NCBI GenBank assembly: GCA_040112665.1
Contig: CP157796.1
Span: 2,443,501-2,507,500, forward strand
Length of the DNA stretch: 64,000 nt
Source of the DNA: Oceanicaulis sp.
GTDB lineage: Bacteria; Pseudomonadota; Alphaproteobacteria; Caulobacterales; Maricaulaceae
Reading direction: 5' to 3'
In this document: positions 1 through 9,182 of the stretch, piece by piece
Position numbering within the stretch: position 1 is the stretch's first letter
Layout: each line of letters starts with the position of its first letter
Position numbers and translations under genes: made by a program
Notes under the pieces: generated by a model
What the model was told of the DNA's origin: nothing
Seen by the model: the letters and a program-made list of their open reading frames with translations, nothing else
The model's database searches: none

Positions 1-1
1 G

Positions 2-424
2 TTGTTGAGCGAGGGCACGGCGAACGTGCTGGGTCTCGTGTCGATCTACTTCACGGTCGTCTCGGCCTATATCGCGGCGCTGTACTACTTCCTGCACCGC
101 GCGCCCTTCCTGATGAAATGCGTCGCGCTGATCATGCTGTCGGGCGCCTTCCTGTTCCTGGGTTTCGCTGCGGTCGGCATCGAGCGCACGCTGGCGGGGC
201 TGTTCTTCGCGCTGTCCGCCATCCCGGACGAGGCGCGCGCCGCCCTGCCGCCCGACAACGCCGAGCTTTTGTATTTCGGCGCCGAAGCGGTGCTTGCGAA
301 CGCCTACGAGTACGCCGTGTGGCTGGGCTGGGGCGTGGCGGGGCTGGTCTATCTGACCATGGTCTACCTCACCTTCCTGCACCGCTGGGCGCGGCGCGAG
401 CCCGTCGAGGGAGCGCGGTCATGA
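2..424 (+). CDS. Small integral membrane protein, probably 5'-truncated by the window
   Basis: About 140 residues are visible, with three hydrophobic spans (about residues 8-30, 38-60 and 108-128) separated by a polar, acidic loop. I do not recognise a named family. The frame is already open at the window edge, and the first possible start (TTG) has no visible ribosome binding site, so the true start is probably upstream. Its N-terminal half aligns by eye with the next gene: both have an N-(I/V)-L stretch, then FTV(I/V)SAY, then a second helix rich in Phe and Leu. The two look like tandem duplicates. They overlap by four bases (ATGA), which implies co-translation. Confidence 0.6.
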   Translation: MLSEGTANVLGLVSIYFTVVSAYIAALYYFLHRAPFLMKCVALIMLSGAFLFLGFAAVGIERTLAGLFFALSAIPDEARAALPPDNAELLYFGAEAVLANAYEYAVWLGWGVAGLVYLTMVYLTFLHRWARREPVEGARS

Positions 425-831
425 CCGAAGCCGACGTCATCGAGCAGATGGTGGAGTACCAGAACATCCTGCTGCTGGGCGTGTCGGTCTTCTTCACCGT
501 GATTTCGGCCTATGTGGTGGCGGTCTGGGCCTTCCTGCGCCATGCCGGATTCGCGCTCCGGGCCTTCAGCTTCTTCTTCCTGACGCTCACCACGGCCTTC
601 CTCGCCAGGGTCGCCTATGGCAGCCAGCAGATCCATGACGGCTTCGTCGAGACGCTGATCGACATCGAGCGCACCACAGGCCTGTCGCCGACCGGCCGGG
701 CTGCGCTCAACAACGCGCTCAGCGGTCTCGACGGCGTCATCCAGCAGTCGATGTTCTTCGCCGTGATCGTCGTTTACATCGGCCTGTTTTTCCTCACCTT
801 CTTCGCGCGTTCGACCCTGAAGAACGCCTGA
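421..831 (+). CDS. Small integral membrane protein, paralog of the preceding gene
   Basis: 136 residues with three predicted membrane spans (about residues 16-37, 45-65 and 108-130) and a soluble loop of about 40 residues between the second and third. The start is the ATG that overlaps the stop of the previous gene. Sequence similarity to that neighbour, strongest around the FTVISAY segment at the end of the first helix, indicates a tandem duplication. No catalytic motif is visible and the function is unknown. The pair sits directly upstream of pdhC (22-base gap), so it may share a transcript with pyruvate dehydrogenase genes that would lie to the left of the window. Confidence 0.7.
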   Translation: MTEADVIEQMVEYQNILLLGVSVFFTVISAYVVAVWAFLRHAGFALRAFSFFFLTLTTAFLARVAYGSQQIHDGFVETLIDIERTTGLSPTGRAALNNALSGLDGVIQQSMFFAVIVVYIGLFFLTFFARSTLKNA

Positions 832-853
832 CCCGCTCACCGGAGCCCGCCTG

Positions 854-2287
854 ATGCCCATCGAAGTCCTGATGCCCGCCCTGTCGCCCACCATGGAGGA
901 GGGTACGCTTTCGGCCTGGCTCGTGAAGGAAGGCGATCAAGTCAAATCCGGCGACGTCATCGCCGAGATCGAGACCGACAAGGCCACCATGGAGGTCGAG
1001 GCGGTCGACGAAGGCGTGATGGGCAAGATCCTCGTGCCCGAAGGCAGCGAAGGCGTGGCGGTCAACGCGGTCATCGCCCTGCTGCTCGAAGAGGGCGAGG
1101 ATGAGAGCGCGCTCGAGGGCGCGGGTGGTGGCTCCACCCCACCCCGGCCCTCCCCTCAAGGGGAGGGAGGGAAGTCGAGCGCAGCCTCCGGAGCGAACGC
1201 TTCTAGCGAGTCCCAGAGCCCTAAATCCGGCGGTTCAGCATCTTCTCCCTCCCCCTCGGGGGAGGACCGGGGAGGGGGGAGCAGCGCTTCAAAAGACAGC
1301 GCCGCCAAGGCCCCGCCAGCGCCTCAATCGGACAGCGGCGAGCGCATCAAGGCCTCCCCGCTGGCGCGCCGTCTGGCCGCTAACGCGGGGATCGCGCTTG
1401 GGGACATCGAGGGCTCCGGCCCGCGCGGGCGCATCGTCAAGCGCGACGTGGAAGCGGCGAAGTCGGACGGCGCGGCGAAGCCTGCGAAACAGGAAGATCA
1501 CGCCGGCGCGGGCGCTTCGCCCAGCGCGCCGGCCGTCGAAGCGCCCAGGGCGAAGGTCGACGAGGCCGAGCCGCTGGCGCGTTACGGCATCGCCTCGGAT
1601 CGCTACGAAATCAAGAAGGCTGACGGCATCCAGAAGATCAGCGCCAAGCGGCTGAGCGAGAGCTTCCGCGACGTGCCGCACTTCCCGCTGAACGTGGATT
1701 GCCGGCTCGACGCGCTTCTGAAATTCCGCAAACAGGTCAACGACAAGGCGCCTGACGGCGTGAAGGTGTCGGTCAACGACATCCTCATCAAGGCCTCGGG
1801 TCTGGCGCTGAAGAAGGTGCCCGAAGCGAACACCAGCTGGATCGAGGACGGCCGCGTCGCCTGGCACAGCCACGCCGATGTCTCGGTCGCCGTGGCGATC
1901 GAGGGCGGGCTCATCACTCCGATCATCGCCGACGCCGATCAGAAGGGCCTCGCCCAGATCAGCGCGGAGATGAAGGACCTCGCCGCACGCGCCCGTGACC
2001 GCAAGCTCAAGCCCGAGGAATACCAGGGCGGCACGTTCTCGCTGTCCAATCTGGGCATGTTCGGGATCAAGTCCTTCGCCTCGATCCTGAACCCGCCCCA
2101 GGGCATGATCCTGTCGGTCGGGGCGGGCGAGGAACGTCCCATGGTGATCGACGGCGCGCTGGCCAAGGCGACCGTGATGACCGTCACCCTGACCTGCGAT
2201 CACCGGGTCGTGGACGGCGCAACCGGCGCGCGCTGGCTGCAGGCGTTCAAGGGCTTCATCGAAGACCCGATCACGATGCTGATGTAG
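854..2287 (+). CDS. pdhC: Pyruvate dehydrogenase complex E2, dihydrolipoyllysine acetyltransferase
   Basis: 477 residues, the acetyl-transferring core of the cytoplasmic pyruvate dehydrogenase complex. In order: one lipoyl domain (residues 1-78, lipoyl Lys43 in the ETDKATME motif), a long Pro/Ser/Gly linker, the E1/E3-binding domain (about 164-202, ending [14 protein letters not shown]), a second linker, and the catalytic domain (about 255-477) with the CDHRVVDG active-site motif (His450, Asp454). The first linker is unusual. About 50 residues (94-143) are encoded by a palindromic C/G-rich repeat element read in frame (see the repeat entry). All domains remain in one frame, so the protein should be functional. 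The E3 gene lpdA and lipA lie over 23 kb away at 25700 and 29712. Confidence 0.97.
   Translation: MPIEVLMPALSPTMEEGTLSAWLVKEGDQVKSGDVIAEIETDKATMEVEAVDEGVMGKILVPEGSEGVAVNAVIALLLEEGEDESALEGAGGGSTPPRPSPQGEGGKSSAASGANASSESQSPKSGGSASSPSPSGEDRGGGSSASKDSAAKAPPAPQSDSGERIKASPLARRLAANAGIALGDIEGSGPRGRIVKRDVEAAKSDGAAKPAKQEDHAGAGASPSAPAVEAPRAKVDEAEPLARYGIASDRYEIKKADGIQKISAKRLSESFRDVPHFPLNVDCRLDALLKFRKQVNDKAPDGVKVSVNDILIKASGLALKKVPEANTSWIEDGRVAWHSHADVSVAVAIEGGLITPIIADADQKGLAQISAEMKDLAARARDRKLKPEEYQGGTFSLSNLGMFGIKSFASILNPPQGMILSVGAGEERPMVIDGALAKATVMTVTLTCDHRVVDGATGARWLQAFKGFIEDPITMLM
1134..1281. repeat. Composite palindromic repeat element inside pdhC
   Basis: Two roughly 40-base arms (1134-1174 and 1242-1281) are near reverse complements. 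Each carries its own small hairpin (CTCCCC-TCAA-GGGGAG on the left, CTCCCCCTCGGGGGAG on the right). The roughly 67 bases between them are unrelated spacer. This is the architecture of intergenic palindromic repeats, yet it lies in the linker-coding part of pdhC and is translated without a stop. Confidence 0.8.
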
Positions 2288-2370
2288 CGGGCGCGGCGCC
2301 TGCTTGACGCGGCCGCGTGAAGGCTCAAGAACACACGCAGACCTGACCGTTTTCCCGCAAGGACGCCGCC

Positions 2371-3876
2371 ATGCCGCTCGACGACACCGATCACAGCTAC
2401 CGCCTGCCCGGCGCGACCGGGGACTGGGAGATCGTGGTGGGGCTCGAAGTCCACGCCCAGGTCAAATCGAACGCGAAGCTGTTTTCCGGCGCGGCGACCG
2501 AGTTCGGCGCCGAGCCGAACACCCAGGTCAGCCTGGTCGACGCGGGCATGCCGGGCATGCTGCCGGTCATCAACAAGGCGTGCGTGGCCCAGGCCGTGCG
2601 CACCGGGCTGGGGCTGAACGCGCAGATCAACCGGTATTCGCGCTTCGACCGGAAGAATTATTTCTATCCCGACCTGCCGCAGGGCTATCAGATCAGCCAG
2701 TTCGCCCATCCGATCGTGAGCGAGGGCGAGATCGAATGCGAGCGCGACGACGGCTCGCGTTTCGTGGTGGGGATCGAGCGCCTGCATCTCGAGCAGGACG
2801 CGGGCAAGTCGATCCACGATCTCGATCCCAACGCCACCTATGTGGATCTGAACCGCTCCGGCGTGGCGCTGATGGAGATCGTCTCGCGTCCCCACGTGCG
2901 CAGCCCCGGCGACGCGGCGGCCTATGTGCGCACGCTGCGCACGATCCTGCGCTATCTCGACACCTGCGGCGGGGACATGGAGAAGGGCCAGATGCGCGCG
3001 GACGTGAACGTGTCCGTGTGCAAGCCCGGCGCGTACGAGAAATTCCGCGAGACCGGCTCGTTCAGCCATCTGGGCACGCGCTGCGAGATCAAGAACGTGA
3101 ACTCGCTGCGCTTCATCATGCAGGCGATCGAGTACGAGGCGAAGCGCCAGATCGACATCATCGAAGACGGCGGCAAGATCCAGCAGGAGACCCGGCTGTT
3201 CGACGCAAACACGGGCGTGACCCGCTCCATGCGGTCGAAAGAAGAAGCCCACGATTACCGCTACTTCCCCGATCCCGATCTGCTGCCGCTGGAACTGGAA
3301 GAAAGCTTCGTCGACGACATCAGGGCGAACCTGCCCGAGCTGCCGGCGGAAAAGCGCAAGCGCTTCGTCTCCGAGCTGGGCCTGTCGGAATACGACGCCT
3401 CGGTGCTGGCGTCGGACAAGGACCGCGCGGACTATTTCGAGGCCGTGATCGAAGGCCGCGACGCCAAGCTCGCGGCGAACTGGGTCAATAACGAGCTGTT
3501 CGGCCGGCTCAACAAGGAAGGCCTGTCGATCACCGAGAGCCCGGTCAGCCCGGCCCAGCTCGGCGGGCTCGTCGCGCTGATTGAGGACGGCACGATCTCG
3601 GGCAAGATCGGCAAGGACGTGTTCGAGATCCTGTGGAGCGAAGGCGGCGACCCGGCGAAGATCGTCGAGGACCGCGGCATGAAGCAGGTCACCGACACCG
3701 GCGCGATCGAAAAGGTCGTCGACGACCTCATCGCGGCGAACCCCGAACAGGCCGCCCAGGTCAAGGAAAAGCCCAAGGCGATGGGCTGGTTCGTCGGCCA
3801 GGTGATGAAGGCCATGCAGGGCAAGGCCAACCCCCAGGCGGTCAACGAGATCCTTCAGAAGAAGCTCTTGGGGTAG
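2371..3876 (+). CDS. gatB: Aspartyl/glutamyl-tRNA(Asn/Gln) amidotransferase subunit B
   Basis: 501 residues, the family's full length. GatB binds misacylated Glu-tRNA(Gln) or Asp-tRNA(Asn) and phosphorylates the acyl side chain before amidation by the GatA/GatC partners. Recognition rests on the N-terminal GLEVHAQ motif, the signature [18 protein letters not shown] (about residues 90-108), the catalytic cradle region, and a C-terminal helical plus YqeY-like tail (about 350-501). The start ATG has an AAGGA ribosome binding site nine bases upstream. gatA and gatC are not nearby, so the operon is split, as in many alphaproteobacteria. The gene sits between pdhC and an mscS gene, all on the plus strand. 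Confidence 0.97.
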   Translation: MPLDDTDHSYRLPGATGDWEIVVGLEVHAQVKSNAKLFSGAATEFGAEPNTQVSLVDAGMPGMLPVINKACVAQAVRTGLGLNAQINRYSRFDRKNYFYPDLPQGYQISQFAHPIVSEGEIECERDDGSRFVVGIERLHLEQDAGKSIHDLDPNATYVDLNRSGVALMEIVSRPHVRSPGDAAAYVRTLRTILRYLDTCGGDMEKGQMRADVNVSVCKPGAYEKFRETGSFSHLGTRCEIKNVNSLRFIMQAIEYEAKRQIDIIEDGGKIQQETRLFDANTGVTRSMRSKEEAHDYRYFPDPDLLPLELEESFVDDIRANLPELPAEKRKRFVSELGLSEYDASVLASDKDRADYFEAVIEGRDAKLAANWVNNELFGRLNKEGLSITESPVSPAQLGGLVALIEDGTISGKIGKDVFEILWSEGGDPAKIVEDRGMKQVTDTGAIEKVVDDLIAANPEQAAQVKEKPKAMGWFVGQVMKAMQGKANPQAVNEILQKKLLG

Positions 3877-3914
3877 GCCCGGCTTGCCGCAGCTGCCGAT
3901 CCGCGTAACTCTTC

Positions 3915-5378
3915 ATGCTCCGAACAGATTTCGACGAGCGTGATTTGAGACAGGAAACGCCCGCAGAGGACGCTGCACCGGCGCCGCAAGACCGTGTCGG
4001 GCTGGAATCGGCGCTCACCGAAATCGTCCCCGTCGACGAGATCGCGCCGCGGCTCGAGCACCTTCTGCGCTGGATCGAAGCCGAGGTTCTCAATCTCGAG
4101 GTCGCCGTTCAGCTCGGCCTGGTGGCCGCCGCGATCATTCCGGCGCTGATCTTCGGGCCGAGGCTGAAGAAACTTCTTCAGGCGGCCACGAAGAAGCGCT
4201 TCGAGATCGGCGTCGCCCGTCGCCTGCTTTCAGCGCTGCTGGCGTTGATGACGCCGCTGGCGCTCTACGTGGTGCTGACGCTGATACGGGTCGTGCTCGG
4301 CTCGATCGATCATCCGGTGGAGATCGTCTCGGCGGCGATCTCGCTTATGACCGCCTGGCTGATCATCCGGGCGGTGACGCTGATCATTCGCTCGAAATTC
4401 TGGTCCAACGTCGCCTTCTACCTGGCCTGGCCGATCGCGGCGCTGGACGTGTTCGGCCTGCTCGACGACGTGATCGTTCAGCTGCAGGCCCTCGCCATAC
4501 CGCTGGGCGAAACCGACGAGGGTGAGCCGGTCAGCCTGAGCCTGCTCGACGTGCTCCGGACGCTCATTTATTTCGCCGTGCTGTTCTGGCTGGCGAGCTT
4601 TGCGACCCGTGCGATCAACCAGCAGCTCGACAAGGCCGAGGAGCTGAGCCCCGCCTTCAAGGCGCTGATCTCAAAGACCCTGGGCATCCTGCTGCCCGTT
4701 CTGGCGCTGCTGATCGCGCTTCAGATGACGGGCTTCAATCTCGCCACGCTGGCGATCTTTTCCGGCGCGGTCGGCATCGGCGTGGGCCTGGGCCTTCAGC
4801 GCACCGTGTCGAATTTCGCCGCCGGGTTCACGCTTCTGGCCGACAAGTCGATCAAGCCCGGCGACGCGATCTCGCTGGACGGCACGTTCGGCTGGGTGAC
4901 GGGCATGCAGTCGCGCTACGTGTCGATCCGCACGCGGGACGGCACGGAGATGCTGATCCCGAACGACCACTTCATCACCAACGGGGTGATCAATTGGTCG
5001 CGGTCCGACCGGGTCGTGCGCCTGCACGCGCCATTCGGGGTCAGCTACGGCCAGCGCGATCTCAAGCTCGTTCAGAAGATCGCGCAGGACGCCGCGCGGA
5101 CCGTGAACCGGGTCGTGCCCGACAAGGACCCGGTCTGCAACGTGATGGAGTTCGGCGACAGCTCGGTGAATTTCGATCTGCGCTTCTGGATCACCGATCC
5201 GCAGAACGGCCTGGCGAACGTCACCAGCGACGTCTACCTCGCCGTCTGGGAGGCGCTGCATGAAAACGGCGTGGAGATCCCGTTCCCGCAGCGCGACGTC
5301 TATATCAAGCAGGCCCCCGAGATCCGCATGGCGGGCGGGTCTGCGGAGGCGGCTGGCTCAGAGTCGCCAACTGACTAA
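3915..5378 (+). CDS. Mechanosensitive ion channel, MscS family
   Basis: 487 residues, inner-membrane channel that opens under membrane tension. A charged N-terminal segment (1-55) precedes at least five hydrophobic spans. The pore-lining helix is glycine- and alanine-rich (GAVGIGVGLGLQRTVSN, about residues 285-302). The MscS beta domain follows, with the family motif IPNDHFITNGVINWSR (about 348-363), then a soluble cytoplasmic domain. It is larger than E. coli MscS (286 residues), with extra N-terminal membrane helices. The stop codon overlaps that of the convergent XRE gene by four bases (5375-5378). Confidence 0.93.
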   Translation: MLRTDFDERDLRQETPAEDAAPAPQDRVGLESALTEIVPVDEIAPRLEHLLRWIEAEVLNLEVAVQLGLVAAAIIPALIFGPRLKKLLQAATKKRFEIGVARRLLSALLALMTPLALYVVLTLIRVVLGSIDHPVEIVSAAISLMTAWLIIRAVTLIIRSKFWSNVAFYLAWPIAALDVFGLLDDVIVQLQALAIPLGETDEGEPVSLSLLDVLRTLIYFAVLFWLASFATRAINQQLDKAEELSPAFKALISKTLGILLPVLALLIALQMTGFNLATLAIFSGAVGIGVGLGLQRTVSNFAAGFTLLADKSIKPGDAISLDGTFGWVTGMQSRYVSIRTRDGTEMLIPNDHFITNGVINWSRSDRVVRLHAPFGVSYGQRDLKLVQKIAQDAARTVNRVVPDKDPVCNVMEFGDSSVNFDLRFWITDPQNGLANVTSDVYLAVWEALHENGVEIPFPQRDVYIKQAPEIRMAGGSAEAAGSESPTD

Positions 5379-5587
5379 TCCGGCTCGAGAAAAAACACCT
5401 CCTCCACGCTCCGGCCCAGCGCCCGCGCAATCTTGAGCGCGAGCAGGGCGGAGGGGGTGAAGACGGCGTTCTCCACCGTGTTGATCGTCTTTCTGGTCAC
5501 ACCGACCGCGGCGGCGAGTTCGGCCTGGGTCAGGCCCGCTTCGGCACGCAGTGCTTTCATGCGGTTGCCGAGGCGCTCGGCGCTCAT
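5375..5587 (-). CDS. XRE-family helix-turn-helix regulator, 70 residues
   Basis: A single Cro/C1-type HTH domain fills nearly the whole protein (about residues 6-60: LTQAELAAAVGVTRKTINTV), followed by a short EEVFFLEPD tail. This architecture is typical of small DNA-binding autorepressors of the YgzD type. It is the second gene of a two-gene unit: its ATG overlaps the stop of the membrane protein upstream (ATGA). This membrane protein/XRE pairing is widespread and usually autoregulated. A candidate operator (GTAAC-N6-GTTAC) lies just upstream of the pair. Confidence 0.9.
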   Translation of the reverse strand: MSAERLGNRMKALRAEAGLTQAELAAAVGVTRKTINTVENAVFTPSALLALKIARALGRSVEEVFFLEPD

Positions 5588-6024
5588 TCCTCTCCCTCAT
5601 GCCGGCTGTCGAACCAGACATAGGCGCCCAGATACCCCGCGACCGCCAGGCCGGTGAGCGCCTTGAGCAAGAGCTGACCGTCGATGCCGAAATTCGTCGC
5701 CGTCATCGCTAGCACGACGCCGACGGTGACGATCCAGAACCCCGCCTCGCCGGCGCGCGCCCTGGCGCGCTGCGCCCACTCGTCGCTCAACACGTCGTAT
5801 ACGCCGAGGCGTTTTGCGCGCCATGTCTGCCCGAGCACGACGAAGAGGGCGATGACCCAGATCGCAAAACCGATGATCGAGACGAGCCGGGCCAACTCCG
5901 AGATCTCGCCTCCGATCTGCGCCGATCCGGCCAACCCGTCGCCGCTCTGCCAGAGGAAGAACCCGGCAGCGTTCAGCACGAAGAGAACGCGAATTTGTGC
6001 GTTGAGCTTGTCAGCGAGGTCCAT
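5584..6024 (-). CDS. Four-helix membrane protein paired with the XRE regulator
   Basis: 146 residues with four hydrophobic spans (about 14-26, 42-66, 96-112 and 118-136). A soluble loop (about 68-94) contains YDVLSDEWAQRARARAGEAG, with the YD.L.DE motif common to small membrane proteins that sit next to XRE regulators. Its function is not known. Expression is probably controlled by the downstream regulator, since the two genes overlap by four bases and share one upstream region. Confidence 0.8.
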   Translation of the reverse strand: MDLADKLNAQIRVLFVLNAAGFFLWQSGDGLAGSAQIGGEISELARLVSIIGFAIWVIALFVVLGQTWRAKRLGVYDVLSDEWAQRARARAGEAGFWIVTVGVVLAMTATNFGIDGQLLLKALTGLAVAGYLGAYVWFDSRHEGEE

Positions 6025-6042
6025 CTCGGCTCTCCCCTGAAT

Positions 6043-6093
6043 GTAACTGGCAGGTTACTTTCTGCGCTATCTGCGAGGTAACGTCAAGGTGAC
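6043..6093. promoter_or_regulatory. Candidate operator: two GTAAC-N6-G(T)TAC inverted repeats
   Basis: Site 1 (6043-6058) is GTAACtggcagGTTAC, a perfect 5-6-5 inverted repeat. Site 2 (6078-6093) is GTAACgtcaagGTGAC, the same layout with one mismatch. Centre-to-centre spacing is about 35 bp. Both lie between the divergent membrane protein/XRE pair and the small plus-strand reading frame at 6089. Assignment to the XRE regulator is inference from position. Confidence 0.55.
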
Positions 6094-6211
6094 ATATGCC
6101 AGTTTTCCGGTCACCGCGCTGATCGCCGTGATCCTGGTGGGTATGGGGCTTCTGGTGACCGGCTTCATCCTGCAGGCGCGCCGCTGGCGAAAGCCCAGGC
6201 GAAAGCGTTGA
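6089..6211 (+). CDS. Possible 40-residue single-pass membrane peptide
   Basis: Starts at GTG with GAGGT nine bases upstream and ends in TGA. The product has one strongly hydrophobic helix (about residues 8-28, with IAVILVGMGLLVTGFI) followed by a basic tail (RRWRKPRRKR), the expected positive-inside anchor. It diverges from the membrane protein/XRE pair, and its start overlaps the second candidate operator site, so the regulator could control both directions. There is no homology evidence. The hydrophobic-then-basic pattern and the ribosome binding site are the support. Confidence 0.4.
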   Translation: MTYASFPVTALIAVILVGMGLLVTGFILQARRWRKPRRKR

Positions 6212-6215
6212 CCGC

Positions 6216-6629
6216 TCAGCCCCTGGCCAGTCCGGACTGGCCGTGCGCCAGCACGAACAGGAAGGCGCCGGTTCCGATCGCGAGCAGCAGATCGAAGGGC
6301 GCAGGCGGGAGAACGCCTGTGGTCGAACCGAGCACCGAAAGCCCGCCGGCGACCAGCACAGCGCCGATCGCGCCGTAGAGCGCCCTCAGGGTGACCGCGC
6401 GCGAAGCCGGTTCGGTCATCACGTCGAGCGCTTTCGATGCGCGCCCTTGCAGGATCGCGCCTGCGAGCAGGATCGCGCCGACGATAAACACGCCCATGCC
6501 GATCCCTGAGACGAGGAAGGCGAGCGGGCCCGCTCCGGACGCCGCCTCTCCGGCGCGCCAGGCGATGACGCCCGCACCGGCGAGTCCGGCGCTGAGCGCG
6601 ATACGTCGTCTGAGCGCGGAGGCGTCCAC
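6216..6629 (-). CDS. Hypothetical four-helix membrane protein
   Basis: 137 residues, Ala/Gly-rich, with four hydrophobic spans (about 9-25, 34-60, 82-102 and 112-130). No recognised domain. The ATG lies two bases after the stop of the 2OG-Fe(II) oxygenase gene, so the two are almost certainly co-transcribed with the oxygenase first. Nothing in the sequence links the two functions. Confidence 0.65.
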   Translation of the reverse strand: MDASALRRRIALSAGLAGAGVIAWRAGEAASGAGPLAFLVSGIGMGVFIVGAILLAGAILQGRASKALDVMTEPASRAVTLRALYGAIGAVLVAGGLSVLGSTTGVLPPAPFDLLLAIGTGAFLFVLAHGQSGLARG

Positions 6630-6631
6630 CG

Positions 6632-7582
6632 CTACATCAGGCCGATCTCGCGCAGCCGCTCTTCGAGATAGGCGTGCGCGGTGATGGGCTCGGGATAGCG
6701 GTTCGGGTTCGCCTCGGTGACGCAGCCGGGCAGGGTCTCGATCAGGAAGTCCGGATTGAAGTGCAGGAAGAACGGCGTGGAATAGCGGGGGAACTTCATC
6801 CGCTCGGCGGACGGATTGACCACCCGGTGGGTCGTCGAGGGCAGCACGTTATTGGTCAGCCGCTGCAGCATGTCGCCGATATTGATGACCAGCGCGCCTT
6901 CGGGCGGCTGGACGGGCAGCCAGTCGCCGGACTTGGTCTTCACCTGAAGCCCGGCTTCTTCGGCGCCGAGCAGCAGCGTGATCACGTTGATGTCCTCATG
7001 CGCGCCAGCGCGCACGCCGTTCGGCTCGCCTTCGATGGGCGGGTAGTGCAGCAGGCGCAGCACGGAGTTGCCGTGATCGACCGTGCCGGCGAACCAGTCC
7101 TCTTCCAGCCCGAGATCGCGCGCGATCGCCTTGAGCAGCACCGCGCCCATCTCGTCGAGCGCGTCGTAGAGCGCCTTCGTGCTTTCATCGAAGCGGGCGA
7201 TCTCGCTGACCGCCATGTTCGCCGGCATGACCTCGGCGTAGGGGTGACCTTCGGGAAGGTCCCGGCCGCGATGCCAGAATTCCTTGAGATCCTTCGCCGC
7301 CATGCCCTTGGCGTTCTCGGTGGCGAACGGGGTGTAGCCGCGCTGGCCCGCGCCGGCGGGATCGAAATAGGCGCGCTTGGCCGCTTCGGGCAGCGCGAAG
7401 AAGGCCTTGGTGTCTTCCAGTGCGCGATCGATCACGCCGGGATCGACCGGATGGTCGCTCACCACGGCGAAGCCGGTCTCCCGGAAGCTGCGGCCGAGCT
7501 CGCGGGCGAAGGCGTCCGGATCGCGCGCAGCGAGCGCGAAGGAGACGGGGCGAAGGGTGTCGGAAAGCACGGTGTCGGTCAT
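6632..7582 (-). CDS. 2-oxoglutarate/Fe(II)-dependent oxygenase, isopenicillin N synthase-like
   Basis: 316 residues. The N-terminal DIOX_N part (about 12-130) has the family pattern FRETGFAVVSDHPVD, and the C-terminal double-stranded beta-helix carries the iron facial triad. His and Asp are in GAHEDINVITLLLG (about 190-203), the distal His is in STTHRVVNP (about 252-260), and the 2-oxoglutarate-binding Arg is in the RYST segment after it. Proteins of this kind oxidise small organic substrates, but the substrate cannot be told from sequence. All metal and cosubstrate ligands are present, so it should be active. It heads a two-gene unit with the small membrane protein downstream. Confidence 0.9.
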   Translation of the reverse strand: MTDTVLSDTLRPVSFALAARDPDAFARELGRSFRETGFAVVSDHPVDPGVIDRALEDTKAFFALPEAAKRAYFDPAGAGQRGYTPFATENAKGMAAKDLKEFWHRGRDLPEGHPYAEVMPANMAVSEIARFDESTKALYDALDEMGAVLLKAIARDLGLEEDWFAGTVDHGNSVLRLLHYPPIEGEPNGVRAGAHEDINVITLLLGAEEAGLQVKTKSGDWLPVQPPEGALVINIGDMLQRLTNNVLPSTTHRVVNPSAERMKFPRYSTPFFLHFNPDFLIETLPGCVTEANPNRYPEPITAHAYLEERLREIGLM

Positions 7583-7721
7583 GAGGGGTGTTTACGCCGC
7601 CCGCCTAGTAAGGTGAAGCGGTCCTGTTCAGGCCGGATCGTCGCAGGTGCAGCCCGCGCCGCTCTTCCTCATGCGCCGCCATGCGTCTAACGTGAGGCGA
7701 GGGGTGGTTGAGGGGACGACC

Positions 7722-9182
7722 ATGACGCGCTCACGCAGCAGCGGGGCGAGCTATAGCGTGCGCTATGGAGCGCGCGATCCCTTCCTTGCGCCCTTCCCAA
7801 ACAAGATCGTCTACGCGCTCTGGCGGCTCCTTATCGCGGTTCTGCGCCCGGCGATCTTCCTGGTGTTGCTGACCGGTGCGGCCGTATTCGGCTGGCGGAC
7901 GGTCGAGGGCGCGCCTATGTCCATGCAGCGTCCAGACCTCGCCGAGCGGGTCGACGCCGCCTTCGCGGCGTCCACGCGCGCGCCTTACGCCGACTGGGTC
8001 GCGATGATGGAGGATGCGCTGGCGCCCTCGCGCGCCGCGCCCGATCTCGCGCTCGCCCGGTCGGTCGCGGCGAGCTATCCCGCGCTCGCAGGGCGGGAGG
8101 CGCTGGCGCTGGAGATCCTCGGCGAGACCGGGGTGAGGCGAAAACTCATCGAGGCCGATCTTAGGGCGCTGCCCGCCTGGCGGCGCGAGCGGGCGCTGCG
8201 CGAGGTGATCGAAGCGCGCCTCGACGAGGGCGATCGCGCCGGTCACGATCCGGCCGCGCTCATTTTCGCACCGGCACGGATCCACACCCGGCTCGATCGG
8301 TCCGGCCGGCTTTACCGGGCCGCGGCGCGCGACGCTGAAGCCTGGTTCGTCGAGCCCGGCGACCGGGCGCTCGTGCTCGCCGCAACGCCGGGGCTGGACG
8401 GGCCGGGCGTCATGTTCGGCGATGTGCGCGATCTGGTTCTGCAGGGCTGCGCGCTGGCGCGTACGAGCCGGACCGAGGTCGCCGGCTGCGCCGCAGCGCC
8501 CCCCACCGACTCCGATCCGGCCCGCGCGGTGCTGGCCCTGCTCGCAGCAGGGCTCGACGGCGAAGCGCAGATCGGAGCGCGGATCCTGAAGGCCGCCGCT
8601 TTCACCGGTGAAGCTGACGCGGCGTTTCTCGAAAGACTGCTTCTCGGGCGCGACGCGACGCTGGGCCGCGAAGCGATGCTCGCGGCGTCCATGCCGGTTC
8701 TGACCGAGGCGCGCGACGCGCACACTCAGCCTGCGCGCCATGAAGCAGCAGCCGCGCTGGCCGCCGGCGAGTATCAGCGCGCGGTGCGCGTTCGCGAACG
8801 CGAGGCGGTTTTGCTGGCGCTGTCCGAAGTGCGCCGCAACGAGGGCGCGGTCGCCGCGGTGCGCGCCGCAACGCTGCTGCGCCGGCCTGAGGACGCCGAA
8901 GCGCTCGCGGAAATTTCCCGTGTAACCGAAGGCCGGCTGCGTGCGCTCATCGAGCTTCAGGGCGCGGACGTGTTCGGTCTCGCCCGTGCGCCTGACCTTC
9001 CGCGGCGGGCGGCCGCTCCAGACCGTGAGGCGATGATCGCCCTGGCCTTGCTGGGCGCGGCTTTCGCCTTCGTGCTCTGGGTTCTGATCGCAGGGCTGAT
9101 CCGGTCCCGAGGCGGTGCGCCGGGCCTGTTCGAACGGGTGGACGCCAGCGCCACCCGGTTAATCCTGGGTAGGAATATCTAA
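7722..9182 (+). CDS. Hypothetical bitopic membrane protein with large soluble domain
   Basis: 486 residues. An N-terminal cytoplasmic segment precedes a membrane helix at about residues 35-58. A helical, Ala/Arg-rich domain of about 390 residues follows, then a second membrane helix near the C terminus (about 453-474). The ATG at 7722 is preferred over upstream ATGs because AGGGG lies six bases before it. The central part has regular alpha-helical periodicity with no recognised catalytic motif. It may be an envelope scaffold, and proximity to the holdfast-type locus is the only functional hint. Confidence 0.75.
   Translation: MTRSRSSGASYSVRYGARDPFLAPFPNKIVYALWRLLIAVLRPAIFLVLLTGAAVFGWRTVEGAPMSMQRPDLAERVDAAFAASTRAPYADWVAMMEDALAPSRAAPDLALARSVAASYPALAGREALALEILGETGVRRKLIEADLRALPAWRRERALREVIEARLDEGDRAGHDPAALIFAPARIHTRLDRSGRLYRAAARDAEAWFVEPGDRALVLAATPGLDGPGVMFGDVRDLVLQGCALARTSRTEVAGCAAAPPTDSDPARAVLALLAAGLDGEAQIGARILKAAAFTGEADAAFLERLLLGRDATLGREAMLAASMPVLTEARDAHTQPARHEAAAALAAGEYQRAVRVREREAVLLALSEVRRNEGAVAAVRAATLLRRPEDAEALAEISRVTEGRLRALIELQGADVFGLARAPDLPRRAAAPDREAMIALALLGAAFAFVLWVLIAGLIRSRGGAPGLFERVDASATRLILGRNI

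Noticed and set aside
1134-1281. Possible frameshift or sequencing error in pdhC linker
   Set aside because: The frame is open across the whole gene and both lipoyl and catalytic domains are in the same frame. The composition is explained by the palindromic element.
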